Translations under genes and position numbers: made by a program
Origin: Bacillota bacterium
GTDB lineage: Bacteria; Bacillota; Clostridia; Clostridiales; Caloramatoraceae
NCBI GenBank assembly: GCA_023389275.1
Contig: JAEWEN010000023.1
Location: forward strand, 1-64,000
Direction of reading: 5' to 3'
DNA: 64,000 nucleotides
Shown here: positions 54,772 to 62,793 of the stretch, piece after piece
How the letters are laid out: every line of letters starts with the position of its first letter
How positions within the stretch are numbered: the stretch's first letter is position 1
Notes under the pieces: model-generated
Databases searched by the model: none
Told to the model about the DNA's origin: nothing
The model's input: only the letters and a program-made list of their open reading frames with translations

Positions 54772-55887
54772 ATGAGAGATCCGCGTATAAAAACGCTTTC
54801 AGATAATCTTATAAATTATTCTTGTAGGCTACAAAAAGGAGAGAAAGTTCTTATAGAATCTATTGGACTTGAAAAAGAACTTGTTAAAGCACTTGTAGAG
54901 TCTGCTTACGAAGCAGGTGGAATTCCTTTTGTAACTATAAAAGATAAATCTATTGATAGAGCTTTACTTATGAACGCTAGTATAGAGCAAATGGAAATGA
55001 TGGCAAAGTACGAATCAAGTCGTATGAAAGATATGGATGCTTATATAGGAATAAGATCTGGAGACAACGTTACAGAACTTTCAGATGTGCCTTCTGATAA
55101 AATGAAAATATACTCATCTCACTTTTCAGAACCTGTTCACGGTAAAATAAGAGTACCTCATACAAAATGGGTTATTTTAAGATATCCTTCTCCTTCAATG
55201 GCTCAACTTGCTAATATGAGTACTGAAAGCTTTGAGGATTTTTACTTTAATGTATGTAACCTTGACTATTCTAAAATGTCTAAGGCTATGGACTCTTTAG
55301 TAAATCTTATGAACAAAACAGATAAGGTAAGAATTACAGGAAAAGATACTGACCTTACTTTCTCAATAAAAGATATTCCAGCTGTAAAATGTGCTGGAGA
55401 AATGAATATTCCTGATGGAGAAGTTTATACTGCTCCTGTTAAAAGTTCAGTTAACGGATATATTTCTTATAATACTCCTGCTGTTTACCAAGGATTTACT
55501 TTTGAAAATATTCGTCTTGAATTTAAAGATGGAAAAATTGTAAATGCTACTGCAAATAATACTGAAAGAATAAATGATATTTTCAATACAGATGATGGTG
55601 CAAGATTTGTAGGAGAGTTTGCTATAGGGGTTAACCCATATATACTAACTCCTATGAAAGACACTTTATTTGATGAAAAAATAGCAGGTTCTATTCACTT
55701 TACTCCTGGAAGCTGTTATGAAGATGCATTTAACGGAAACGACTCATCAATTCACTGGGACCTTGTATTTATTCAAAGACCAGAATACGGCGGTGGTGAA
55801 ATTTATTTTGATGATGTTTTAATCAGAAAAGATGGTTTATTTACTCTACCAGAACTTGAGTGTTTAAATCCTGAAAATCTTAAATAA
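54772..55887 (+). CDS. M29 family aminopeptidase
   Basis: The 371-residue metallopeptidase (AmpS/PepS/thermophilic aminopeptidase T family) has the glutamates of the two-metal site in AGEMNIPDGEVYTAP and GEFAIGVNP, plus the histidines in GSIHFTPGSCYED and SIHWDLVFI. It removes N-terminal residues from peptides in the cytosol. The ATG has a GAGGTG site, and a strong terminator follows. It is a single gene. Confidence 0.93.
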   Translation: MRDPRIKTLSDNLINYSCRLQKGEKVLIESIGLEKELVKALVESAYEAGGIPFVTIKDKSIDRALLMNASIEQMEMMAKYESSRMKDMDAYIGIRSGDNVTELSDVPSDKMKIYSSHFSEPVHGKIRVPHTKWVILRYPSPSMAQLANMSTESFEDFYFNVCNLDYSKMSKAMDSLVNLMNKTDKVRITGKDTDLTFSIKDIPAVKCAGEMNIPDGEVYTAPVKSSVNGYISYNTPAVYQGFTFENIRLEFKDGKIVNATANNTERINDIFNTDDGARFVGEFAIGVNPYILTPMKDTLFDEKIAGSIHFTPGSCYEDAFNGNDSSIHWDLVFIQRPEYGGGEIYFDDVLIRKDGLFTLPELECLNPENLK

Positions 55888-55914
55888 AAATAGGCCAAAA
55901 GGCCTATTTTTTTC
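55886..55914 (+). terminator. Bidirectional terminator after the aminopeptidase gene
   Basis: AAAAATAGGCC and GGCCTATTTTT pair around AAAA, with T's following; the convergent MerR gene stops inside it. Confidence 0.9.
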
Positions 55915-56662
55915 TTTTCATACAATATATCTTCATACCTTTACTTAAAAATTCTGCTAACCCCTTACCAAATCTATCTATACTTTCAGTAAATCTTTCA
56001 TCATATATATACATATCTGAAAGTCCCTCAAATATTTCTAAAGTACAATTATAGTAATTTTTACTTATATGATTTCTCCACTTTTCTATTAAATTTTGTA
56101 CACACTCACTTTCAGGACTTTCTCCTAAATGCTTTGAAAGTTCAATATATATTTCATTAGCTTCACACATAATTTCTTCCCACTTTTCTTTACTATAATT
56201 ATCTACCTTTTTACTTTCACTATATGCATTAGTATTTCCATATTTATTTTTTACTTCCTTAGCATATTTGTTTTTACAATCATTAATCTCCTTCATGCTA
56301 AATCCATTAAACATTTCTTCTTTACTCATAACTACCTCTTTTTCTATTTCATTTAAACTTTTATTAACTGTTTCTATAATTTTTTCTATTCTATTTTTCT
56401 TTTTAATTAAAATATCTCTATGGGATAAAAGTGCTTTTTTTCTATTAAACAATGGATTATTTATTATTTCTTTAATTTCTTTTAATGAAAAATCTAATTC
56501 TCTAAAGAAAAGTATTTGTTGAAGCTTTTCAATATCATAATCACTATAAAGTCTATATCTATTATTATCTACACTGGGACTTAGAAGATTTATCTCATCA
56601 TAGTAATGAAGAGTTCTCACTGTAATTTTTGATAATTTTGCAACTTCACTTATTTTATACAA
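55904..56662 (-). CDS. MerR-family regulator with TipAS ligand domain
   Basis: The 252-residue protein has an N-terminal MerR DNA-binding domain (MYKISEVAKLSKITVRTLHYYDEINLL, RLYSDYDIEKLQQI), a long coiled coil (about 75-125) and a C-terminal TipAS-like domain (SKEKWEEIMCEANEIYIELSKHL, VQNLIEKWRNHISKNYYNC) that in TipA and Mta binds multidrug-type ligands. It should activate its promoter by untwisting a 19-bp spacer, and exactly such a promoter lies upstream at 56684-56714. The start is TTG, 7 bases after GGAGG. No efflux or resistance gene follows, so it may act mainly on itself or elsewhere. Confidence 0.9.
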   Translation of the reverse strand: MYKISEVAKLSKITVRTLHYYDEINLLSPSVDNNRYRLYSDYDIEKLQQILFFRELDFSLKEIKEIINNPLFNRKKALLSHRDILIKKKNRIEKIIETVNKSLNEIEKEVVMSKEEMFNGFSMKEINDCKNKYAKEVKNKYGNTNAYSESKKVDNYSKEKWEEIMCEANEIYIELSKHLGESPESECVQNLIEKWRNHISKNYYNCTLEIFEGLSDMYIYDERFTESIDRFGKGLAEFLSKGMKIYCMKRKK

Positions 56663-56683
56663 AATGCCACCTCCTATAAATTT

Positions 56684-56714
56684 AATATAAACTATTACGT
56701 AAGGTTATAGTCAA
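56684..56714 (-). promoter_or_regulatory. 19-bp-spaced promoter and dyad of the MerR gene
   Basis: TTGACT (56709-56714) and TATATT (56684-56689) are separated by 19 bases. Between them lies TTACGTAA with outer arms ACTAT and ATAGT, a typical MerR site. Confidence 0.8.
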
Positions 56715-56717
56715 ATA

Positions 56718-56749
56718 AAAAAAGCTAATTATAAAATAATTAGCTTTTT
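56718..56749 (-). terminator. Terminator 2 of the flotillin cluster
   Basis: AAAAAGCTAATTA (56737-56749 strand-reversed) pairs with TAATTAGCTTTTT (56719-56731) and is followed by U's on the minus strand. Confidence 0.85.
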
Positions 56750-56753
56750 AAGT

Positions 56754-56790
56754 AAATTAAATTAAGGATGACTCTTTCTTAATTTAATTT
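56754..56790 (-). terminator. Terminator 1 of the flotillin cluster, overlapping the last stop codon
   Basis: AAATTAAATTAAG and CTTAATTTAATTT (56754-56766 and 56778-56790) form a 13-bp A/T stem. It overlaps the last codons of the gene at 56784 and precedes the second hairpin. Confidence 0.6.
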
Positions 56791-57242
56791 TTCTTTTTAT
56801 ATTTAGGTTTATTAAGTATTTCTGATGCTATAATAGCATTTGTTACTGTATTATTTGTAAGTGCAAAGGGATTTTTCTTTTTAGATGATTTCTTAGTTTT
56901 ATTTTTAAAATTATTTATATCCCTTTTTATATCATTATCACTATAATCACTACAAATTTCATTGTAAACTACTGTTATATCTTCATCTTCCTCATCTTCT
57001 AGATAAACAGGCTCTTCGTATATATCTTCATAATAATTAGTTTTATTATCCTTATAATCTATATATTCTTTTATATCATCTACTACATCAGGATTCATAT
57101 TTTTTTCAATTACATCCATAGGTATTTTATTAAAAACCTTTTTAGTAGCGCTTTTTTTTATATTTTCTATTTTTCCTGATGAAAATCTGTCATAAAGATT
57201 TAATAAAAAACCTATTATTACAATTATTAATGCTAAATCCAA
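56784..57242 (-). CDS. Membrane-anchored acidic protein downstream of floA
   Basis: The 152-residue protein has one N-terminal membrane segment (MDLALIIVIIGFLLNLYDRF), a basic stretch, an acidic middle region (YLEDEEDEDITVVYNE) and a basic, serine-rich end with FALTNNTVTNAIIASEIL. I do not recognise a family. The reading frame opens with GTG inside AGGTGAT; a TTG (57240-57242) 6 bases after the site is the likelier start. It is 13 bases after floA and ends the cluster. It occupies the place that NfeD or YqfB proteins have beside other floA genes, but shows no NfeD OB fold. Confidence 0.6.
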   Translation of the reverse strand: MDLALIIVIIGFLLNLYDRFSSGKIENIKKSATKKVFNKIPMDVIEKNMNPDVVDDIKEYIDYKDNKTNYYEDIYEEPVYLEDEEDEDITVVYNEICSDYSDNDIKRDINNFKNKTKKSSKKKNPFALTNNTVTNAIIASEILNKPKYKKKN

Positions 57243-57255
57243 ATTTATCACCTAC

Positions 57256-58263
57256 TTAACTATTTGTAGGATCTACATCTTGATTATCCTCTTCACCTTG
57301 AGTTTCCTTAGCTATTGATTCTCTCATATTAGTATCGGCCATTAGATTTTTTAAATTAAAATAATCTTCATATGACATCTTTCCTGATTTTAATGCATGT
57401 GCAAGAGCAAGTGGAACCTCTGCTTCAGATTCTACAACCTTAGCTCTCATTTCTTGAACTCTAGCTTTCATTTCCTGCTCTCTAGCTACACCCATAACTC
57501 TTCTTTCCTCAGCTCTAGCTTGAGCAATTTTCTTATCTGCTTCTGCTTGATCTGTTTGAAGCTGTGCTCCTATGTTGCGTCCTATATCAACATCTGCAAC
57601 ATCTATTGATAAAATTTCAAATGCAGTTCCTGAGTCTAATGATTTTTTAAGAACTGTTTCTGATATTTTATCTGGATTTTCTAAAACCTCTTTATGTGAT
57701 TTTGAACTACCAACGGTTGTAACTATTCCTTCTCCAACTCTAGCTATTATAGTTTGCTCTCCAGCACCACCAACTAGTCTATCTATGTTGGCTCTAACAG
57801 TAACTCTAGCTCTTACTATAACTTCAATACCATCATTTGCAACAGCTGATATTTTAGGAGTTTCAATTACCTTTGGATTAACACTCATTTGAACAGCTTC
57901 TAAAACATCACGTCCTGCAAGGTCTATTGCTGCTGCTCTTTGAAAATCAAGTACTATACCAGCTCTTTGAGATGCAATTAAAGCATCAACTACTCTATCA
58001 ACATTCCCACCTGCTAAATAATGGGCTTCTAGTTTATCTGTACTAGAGTCAATGCCAGCTTTTACAGCTTTAATAAGTGGATTTACGATTTGACTAGGTG
58101 GTACACGTCTTAGCTTCATACCAATTAAGTCAAATAAGCTTACCTTAACATTAGCAGCTATTGCTGAAATCCAAAGACCTACTGGTACTAATGTAAGTAT
58201 AGTTACTACTAATATTGAAATAACTATAGCAATTATAATCATTCCTATAAGTCCTATATCCAT
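57256..58263 (-). CDS. floA: Flotillin-like protein FloA
   Basis: FloA scaffolds functional membrane microdomains. The 335-residue protein has an N-terminal membrane hairpin (residues about 5-35), LMGMKLRRVPP-type signature (DLIGMKLRRVPPSQIV), an SPFH domain (about 50-220; ISAVANDGIEVIVRARVTVRAN) and an AE-rich coiled coil (QARAEERRVMGVAREQEMKARVQEMRAKVVESEAEVPLALAHAL). Length is normal for FloA. It follows the YbjQ gene by 36 bases with a strong AGGAGG site. NfeD, its common partner, is absent. Confidence 0.95.
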   Translation of the reverse strand: MDIGLIGMIIIAIVISILVVTILTLVPVGLWISAIAANVKVSLFDLIGMKLRRVPPSQIVNPLIKAVKAGIDSSTDKLEAHYLAGGNVDRVVDALIASQRAGIVLDFQRAAAIDLAGRDVLEAVQMSVNPKVIETPKISAVANDGIEVIVRARVTVRANIDRLVGGAGEQTIIARVGEGIVTTVGSSKSHKEVLENPDKISETVLKKSLDSGTAFEILSIDVADVDIGRNIGAQLQTDQAEADKKIAQARAEERRVMGVAREQEMKARVQEMRAKVVESEAEVPLALAHALKSGKMSYEDYFNLKNLMADTNMRESIAKETQGEEDNQDVDPTNS

Positions 58264-58299
58264 AAACCATACCTCCTTTTATAAAACATAAGTTTAAAA

Positions 58300-58617
58300 T
58301 TATTCATAATATACAGCTGTTCCTGTACAAGTTACCATAAGCATACCAGATTGCCCAAGTGTTTCATAGTCAACTTTAATTCCTATAACCCCATTAGCAC
58401 CTAAGTTTTGTGCCCTTCTTTGCATCTCGTCTAATGCCTCTTGTCTTGCAGTTACTAATTCACCTTCATAAGAAGAGCTTCTTCCTCCAAAAATATCACG
58501 AAGGCTTGCAGCTATATCCTTTACAAAGTTAACACCTGTAACTACCTCTCCAAATACGATTCCTCTATAGTCAACTATTCTTTTACCATCAATATTTCCA
58601 CTTGTTGTTAAAAGCAT
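58300..58617 (-). CDS. YbjQ-family protein (UPF0145, heavy-metal-binding domain)
   Basis: The 105-residue protein matches YbjQ: MLLTTSGNIDGKRIVDYRGIVFGE, ARQEALDEMQRRAQNLGANGVIGIKVDYE and the end MVTCTGTAVYY. The family forms ring-like pentamers and is named heavy-metal-binding by fold, without proven function. It lies between the cysteine-rich protein and floA, and is probably co-expressed with both. Confidence 0.93.
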   Translation of the reverse strand: MLLTTSGNIDGKRIVDYRGIVFGEVVTGVNFVKDIAASLRDIFGGRSSSYEGELVTARQEALDEMQRRAQNLGANGVIGIKVDYETLGQSGMLMVTCTGTAVYYE

Positions 58618-58634
58618 TTATACCCCCCCTTAAA

Positions 58635-59282
58635 TTACCTTAATTTTTCAAAGGTATTTACTATAAAATTAAACTCATCTTCATTAGTAATTTCACCAAA
58701 ATCACTTTCAGATATACCTGGGTAGTAGTATAGTATAAACTTTTCTCCATTTATTATCTCTTCAATAATAATATATCTTTTATCTGATTCTATATTTTGC
58801 ATAGTTGCTAAAACCTTATATCTTAAAGATTCACCACCATCTCTAGAAAGGTTAAGTATAAAGTCATTATGAAAAACTGTATTAAAGTTTTCTTTATTAC
58901 ACTCTTTTACAAAACTTCCTTCACGGCATCCTCTACAACTATCTAAATTACATGATTTTATACAATTTAAACATTTACATTTACTACAATTTTTAAGTTG
59001 ATTTATATGCATGTAGTATTCATTTTCTTTTTCTTTTACTTTTTCTATTCTAGATGAATCATTTAAAAAGCCAAATAGTCCATCTTTACTTTCTTTATGA
59101 AGCATATCTTCTAAGTATTTTAAAAGATCCTTAACACTATTAAGTCTTGTATAATACTTTCTTTGATTTAAAGTTTCTTCTTCGATAAATGGAGCAATCT
59201 CTACGATTGCCCCATTTATATTATAAAGAAGAGATGATAACTCATTTTTACTATTTTCTATATAATCTTTTGCTCTTCCCAT
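58635..59282 (-). CDS. Cysteine-cluster protein between pspA and ybjQ
   Basis: The 215-residue protein has a helical N-terminal half (KDYIENSKNELSSLLYNINGA) and, at about residues 98-127, eight cysteines in CSKCKCLNCIKSCNLDSCRG-type spacing followed by CREGSFVKEC. This looks like a Zn- or Fe-S-binding module. The C-terminal part (RYKVLATMQNIESDKRYIIIEEI, EKFILYYYPG) is a small beta domain. It has no signal or membrane segment. I do not recognise a family. It starts 15 bases before pspA ends, as the second gene after pspA in the cluster. Confidence 0.65.
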   Translation of the reverse strand: MGRAKDYIENSKNELSSLLYNINGAIVEIAPFIEEETLNQRKYYTRLNSVKDLLKYLEDMLHKESKDGLFGFLNDSSRIEKVKEKENEYYMHINQLKNCSKCKCLNCIKSCNLDSCRGCREGSFVKECNKENFNTVFHNDFILNLSRDGGESLRYKVLATMQNIESDKRYIIIEEIINGEKFILYYYPGISESDFGEITNEDEFNFIVNTFEKLR

Positions 59283-59296
59283 AAAATCACCTTTTA

Positions 59297-59947
59297 TTAA
59301 TTATTTTCTTTGTATTTTTTCAGCTCTTCATCAAGGTTAATTTCATTAAGCTTTTCAAACTCATCATCTAATGTTGGAGTTTTAAGGTCAGCTAAACCTT
59401 CTGCATAACTTTCTTTTCTTTGTATTTTTCTTTCTATATCGTCTAAGTTAATTTTATTATTTTTAGTTTCAACATTTGCTATTATCTCATTTATTTTTTC
59501 ATTAGCTTCAGCATTAGAATATCTAGCTGCTGCTTCATCTCTATATCTTCTTGTTTTTTCTATTTCTTCTGTTAGATCTTTCAGCTTTTCTTTTATAGCT
59601 TCTGCTTTTTTCTGAGAATCTTCATATGTTACCTTTAAATTATTGTATCTTTTTTCTGCTTCAAGCTTTTTCTCAAGTGCTTTTTTAGCAAGCTCTTCAT
59701 TATTTTTACTTAAAGCAAGCTTTACCTTATCATCATAATCTTTAACCTCTGCCTCTGCATTTTCCATTTTCTTTTTAGTTTCATGAACACTTCCAAGTAT
59801 TTGTGCAGATGATATTTTAGCTTTGTTTAAGCTTTCTTCCATATCCCTAACTTTTTGGTCTAAAAGTTCAATTGGATTTTCTACGCTATCTAATGCGTTA
59901 TTAACCTTTGATCTAAAAATATTTGACACTCTTTTAAAAATACTCAT
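59297..59947 (-). CDS. pspA: PspA/IM30 family protein
   Basis: The 216-residue protein is almost entirely coiled coil and starts MSIFKRVSNIFRSKVNNALD, the amphipathic membrane-binding helix typical of PspA/Vipp1. The DQKVRDMEESLNKAK segment and repeated Lys/Glu heptads agree. PspA assembles into ESCRT-III-like polymers that stabilise damaged membranes. It lies second in the cluster after the Ser/Gly-repeat protein and before the cysteine-rich protein, suggesting a membrane-stress role for the whole unit. Confidence 0.93.
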   Translation of the reverse strand: MSIFKRVSNIFRSKVNNALDSVENPIELLDQKVRDMEESLNKAKISSAQILGSVHETKKKMENAEAEVKDYDDKVKLALSKNNEELAKKALEKKLEAEKRYNNLKVTYEDSQKKAEAIKEKLKDLTEEIEKTRRYRDEAAARYSNAEANEKINEIIANVETKNNKINLDDIERKIQRKESYAEGLADLKTPTLDDEFEKLNEINLDEELKKYKENN

Positions 59948-59992
59948 TTTTTATTCCTCCTTAAAATTAAAACCTTTTAATATATGTTATTT

Positions 59993-60673
59993 TTATTGTT
60001 TTTTATCTCTTATTTTCTTGTAAATTATAAATGCAGCTATTATTAAAGCTGTAATTAATATAGCTCCTACTAAATATTTAGCCATAAAGTAACTACCAAA
60101 GAAATTTAATCTAGATGGTGAACCTCCTACTGGAACAGGAATTGGCATAACCCCTCCTCCTGATGATTTATCGTAGTTTTTAGAGCTATCGGTTTTTGGT
60201 GTTGTATTTGTTTTAGGAACAGTTGTTTCTTTAAAGCTTCCTGAGCTATATCCACCTGTTGAACCATTGGTATTTGAGTTTTTAAAACTCCCTGAACCAT
60301 ACCCTGAGGTATTATTTTTGCTAGAACTTCCACTTGAGCTTTTTGGTGTTGTACTTTTAAAACTTCCTGAATTATACCCTTTTGAACTACTAGGAGCTGT
60401 ACTTTTAAAACTTCCTGAACTAAATCCGGTAGAGCTTTTAGGAGCTGTGCTTTTAAAGCTTCCTGAGCTATACGAAGATGAGCTTGTTTTTGAAGATTTA
60501 AAACTTGATTTTGTACTACTTCTAGATGATGACTTTTTAGCTATTAAAATTTCACTAGCTTTTGCAGTATTAAAATCCTTATATTCTAGAGCAAATCCTG
60601 ATAAACTAACAAAAGTAAATATAAGTGCTAGTACTATTTTTATAAAAATTCCTTGCTTCTTAATTCTCACCAC
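59993..60673 (-). CDS. Exported Ser/Gly-rich repeat protein with C-terminal membrane anchor
   Basis: The 226-residue protein has a signal segment (KKQGIFIKIVLALIFTFVSL), about 120 residues of serine-rich low complexity with five SGSFK repeats (YSSGSFKSTAP, FSSGSFKSTAP, YNSGSFKSTTP, YGSGSFKNSNT, YSSGSFKETTV), a Gly/Pro linker (GGGVMPIPVPVGGSPS) and a C-terminal helix LVGAILITALIIAAFIIYKK with basic end. It should be a surface-exposed fibre-like domain tethered by a membrane helix. The start is uncertain: two GTG codons overlap the GGAGG, and an ATT (60662-60664) has better spacing. It opens the flotillin/PspA cluster. Confidence 0.6.
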   Translation of the reverse strand: MVRIKKQGIFIKIVLALIFTFVSLSGFALEYKDFNTAKASEILIAKKSSSRSSTKSSFKSSKTSSSSYSSGSFKSTAPKSSTGFSSGSFKSTAPSSSKGYNSGSFKSTTPKSSSGSSSKNNTSGYGSGSFKNSNTNGSTGGYSSGSFKETTVPKTNTTPKTDSSKNYDKSSGGGVMPIPVPVGGSPSRLNFFGSYFMAKYLVGAILITALIIAAFIIYKKIRDKKQ

Positions 60674-60852
60674 CTCCGATTCATTTCTATAACTTAATTA
60701 TAAAGTATTACTTACCACTTAACAAGTTATCTTTTAACCTTTAATAGGTTATTTAATACCACTTAAGTAATTTTAATTTGAAAAACTCTTATTTTCTTTT
60801 AATACCTCTTTTTTCCTTATGTTTTCAAAGTATTTATAGGTTTTTAATTAAC

Positions 60853-60881
60853 TTGTAACAAGGTATAATATACTATATAAT
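60853..60881 (+). promoter_or_regulatory. Promoter of the DUF1836 gene
   Basis: TTGTAA (60853-60858) and TATAAT (60876-60881) are spaced by 17 bases, 45 bases before the start. Confidence 0.75.
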
Positions 60882-60925
60882 TAAAATAGATTATATTATT
60901 GAAGCAATTAAAGGGAGGTTTTATT

Positions 60926-61513
60926 ATGGATAAAAACTTTTCTATGGAATCCCTTAGTAAGATTATTGATGATGTTTCAAAATCTAGTGTTATATCATAT
61001 GAAGAGATACCAAATTACGAACTTTTCTTATCACAGGTTACATCATATTTAAATGATAAATTTGAAGATGAAAAATTCACTACTAACATAATTCAAAACT
61101 ATGTAAAAAGTGAAGTTATATCTAAACCATGTGATGGTAAAAAAAGAGGCTATTCATCTAGTCACTTAATCCAGCTTATTTTAATAAGCTATATGCGACC
61201 AATATTTACTCAAGAAGAGATAAAAAAAGTTTTTAGCCTAGCTTTTAACCACATAAATACCCCTGATGACGATATTATTTCTTGGGAAAATGCATACAAG
61301 GCTTTTTCTAAATTTCAAGGAGAAGTTATAAAAGATTTTTCTAAAAACGAAGTTTTAAATGAAAAACTTTTATCTGATCTTTTAAAAGAATATAATATAT
61401 CAGGTAAAGACGAAGAAAAAATACTTGTATTTTTAATTGTTATGTCACTTACAGCTCAAGCAAATGTTATAACAAAGGTTGTAAAGAAACTTATAAATGA
61501 CTATGGAAACTAG
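60926..61513 (+). CDS. DUF1836 domain protein
   Basis: The 195-residue protein fits the DUF1836 family of Firmicutes: FLSQVTSYLNDKFEDEKFTTNIIQNYVK and SHLIQLILISYMRPIFTQEEIKKVFSLAF. The N-terminal region (about 40-90) looks like a MerR-type winged helix where a short helix pair and a conserved GYSSSHL segment read DNA, so it may be a regulator. A longer frame starts at 60899, but the ATG at 60926 follows GGGAGG. It is monocistronic and convergent with pheA. Confidence 0.8.
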   Translation: MDKNFSMESLSKIIDDVSKSSVISYEEIPNYELFLSQVTSYLNDKFEDEKFTTNIIQNYVKSEVISKPCDGKKRGYSSSHLIQLILISYMRPIFTQEEIKKVFSLAFNHINTPDDDIISWENAYKAFSKFQGEVIKDFSKNEVLNEKLLSDLLKEYNISGKDEEKILVFLIVMSLTAQANVITKVVKKLINDYGN

Positions 61514-61587
61514 TCTTATAATTATTATATATGTTTTTTTATACAAAATGTAGAAGTTTTCTTAATATTTCATTTTAAAGTGATATT

Positions 61588-61621
61588 AAAAAATAGCTAT
61601 GGATAATCCATAGCTATTTTT
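61588..61621 (+). terminator. Bidirectional terminator between DUF1836 gene and pheA
   Basis: AAAATAGCTATGGA and TCCATAGCTATTTT pair around TAA, with A and T runs on the outside. Confidence 0.9.
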
Positions 61622-61622
61622 G

Positions 61623-62780
61623 TTAAAGATGATTATTTTCCCCAAATGACTTATAATTTCCAAGCAGTCTAAAATAGTTAGTATTATCTTTTATACTTTC
61701 AAGAGCTATTTTAACCTTAGCATCATTTATATTTCCTTCAAAATCTATGTAAAAAATATACTCCCAAGGTCTTTCTTTTATAGGTCTTGATTCTATTTTA
61801 AGCATATTAACTTCATTTTCTGAAAAATACTTAAGTACATTATACAAACATCCTATTTTATGATCTATAGCAAATACAATACTTATTTTATTACACTCAC
61901 TATTTATATAAGAGTCTCTTGAAACTATTAAAAATCTTGTTGTATTTGTTGAGTTGGTATTTATATTTTCTTTTAATACTTTTAGATTATAAATATTTGC
62001 TGCTCTACTACTTCCAATAGCAGCTATTTCATTACTACCACTTTTTTCAACAAGCTCTACACTAGCTGCAGTGTTTGTATAAGGCACTTTTTCCCAATTA
62101 TAGTTTTTCAAAAACTCACTACATTGACTAAGTCCTTGTGGATGAGAATATACCTTTTTTATAGTTTCAAAATTTGCGTTATGTGATGCTATTAAACTAT
62201 GGTTTATTTTTATACACATTTCTCCAACCATACTAAATTCATATTTATCTAAAAGGTCATATACTTCAAGCACTCCTCCAGTTGATGAATTTTCTATTGG
62301 AATTACACCATAGTCTATAGTTTTTTCATTTAATTCTTTAAAAACATCTTCAAAATGTTCTAAGGACTTTGTTTTAACACAATCTCCAAAGTATTCAGTT
62401 AAAGCCTCTTCACTATAAGAGCCTTTAACTCCTTGAAATCCAACTACAGTATCCTTTGTAATTTTCATTCCATTTTCCTCAAATGAAGCATTTATATTTT
62501 CATTTCCTAAAAGAAAATTTCTTTGAGATTGTCTACTTATTTCCATTAAAGAATTTAAAAACTTTTCAACTTCTTTTTTATATTCTTTTTTCTCTATAGT
62601 ATTAAGATGATTTTCAATAATTTCTTCTTCTCTTTTTTTATTTAAAACTGCTAAGTTATTTCTTTTTTTGTACTCAGCAACTTTTAAAACAGCATCCATT
62701 CTCATTTGGAAAAGTTTTAAAAGTTCATTATCTATTTTGTCGATTTCCCCTCTAATTTCATTTAAATCTAAGTCTGCCAT
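61623..62780 (-). CDS. pheA: Bifunctional chorismate mutase/prephenate dehydratase (P-protein)
   Basis: The 385-residue protein turns chorismate into phenylpyruvate. Residues 1-90 are an AroQ chorismate mutase (LNEIRGEIDKIDNELLKLF, MDAVLKVAEYKKRN). The prephenate dehydratase domain begins near 115 with VGFQGVKGSYSEEAL and includes IPIENSSTGGVLEVYD and NTTRFLIVSR. The last 85 residues are the ACT domain with ESRPIKERPWEYIFYIDFEGN, the phenylalanine-binding site. It follows aroC by 14 bases and ends the aroA-aroC-pheA unit. Confidence 0.96.
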   Translation of the reverse strand: MADLDLNEIRGEIDKIDNELLKLFQMRMDAVLKVAEYKKRNNLAVLNKKREEEIIENHLNTIEKKEYKKEVEKFLNSLMEISRQSQRNFLLGNENINASFEENGMKITKDTVVGFQGVKGSYSEEALTEYFGDCVKTKSLEHFEDVFKELNEKTIDYGVIPIENSSTGGVLEVYDLLDKYEFSMVGEMCIKINHSLIASHNANFETIKKVYSHPQGLSQCSEFLKNYNWEKVPYTNTAASVELVEKSGSNEIAAIGSSRAANIYNLKVLKENINTNSTNTTRFLIVSRDSYINSECNKISIVFAIDHKIGCLYNVLKYFSENEVNMLKIESRPIKERPWEYIFYIDFEGNINDAKVKIALESIKDNTNYFRLLGNYKSFGENNHL

Positions 62781-62793
62781 ACCAAAAAACCCC

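Noticed and set aside
60267..60692. 141-codon plus-strand frame opposite the Ser/Gly-repeat gene
   Set aside because: Its LKLPELYP repeats are the antisense image of the SGSFK repeats. The minus-strand frame has signal and membrane segments and a place in an operon.
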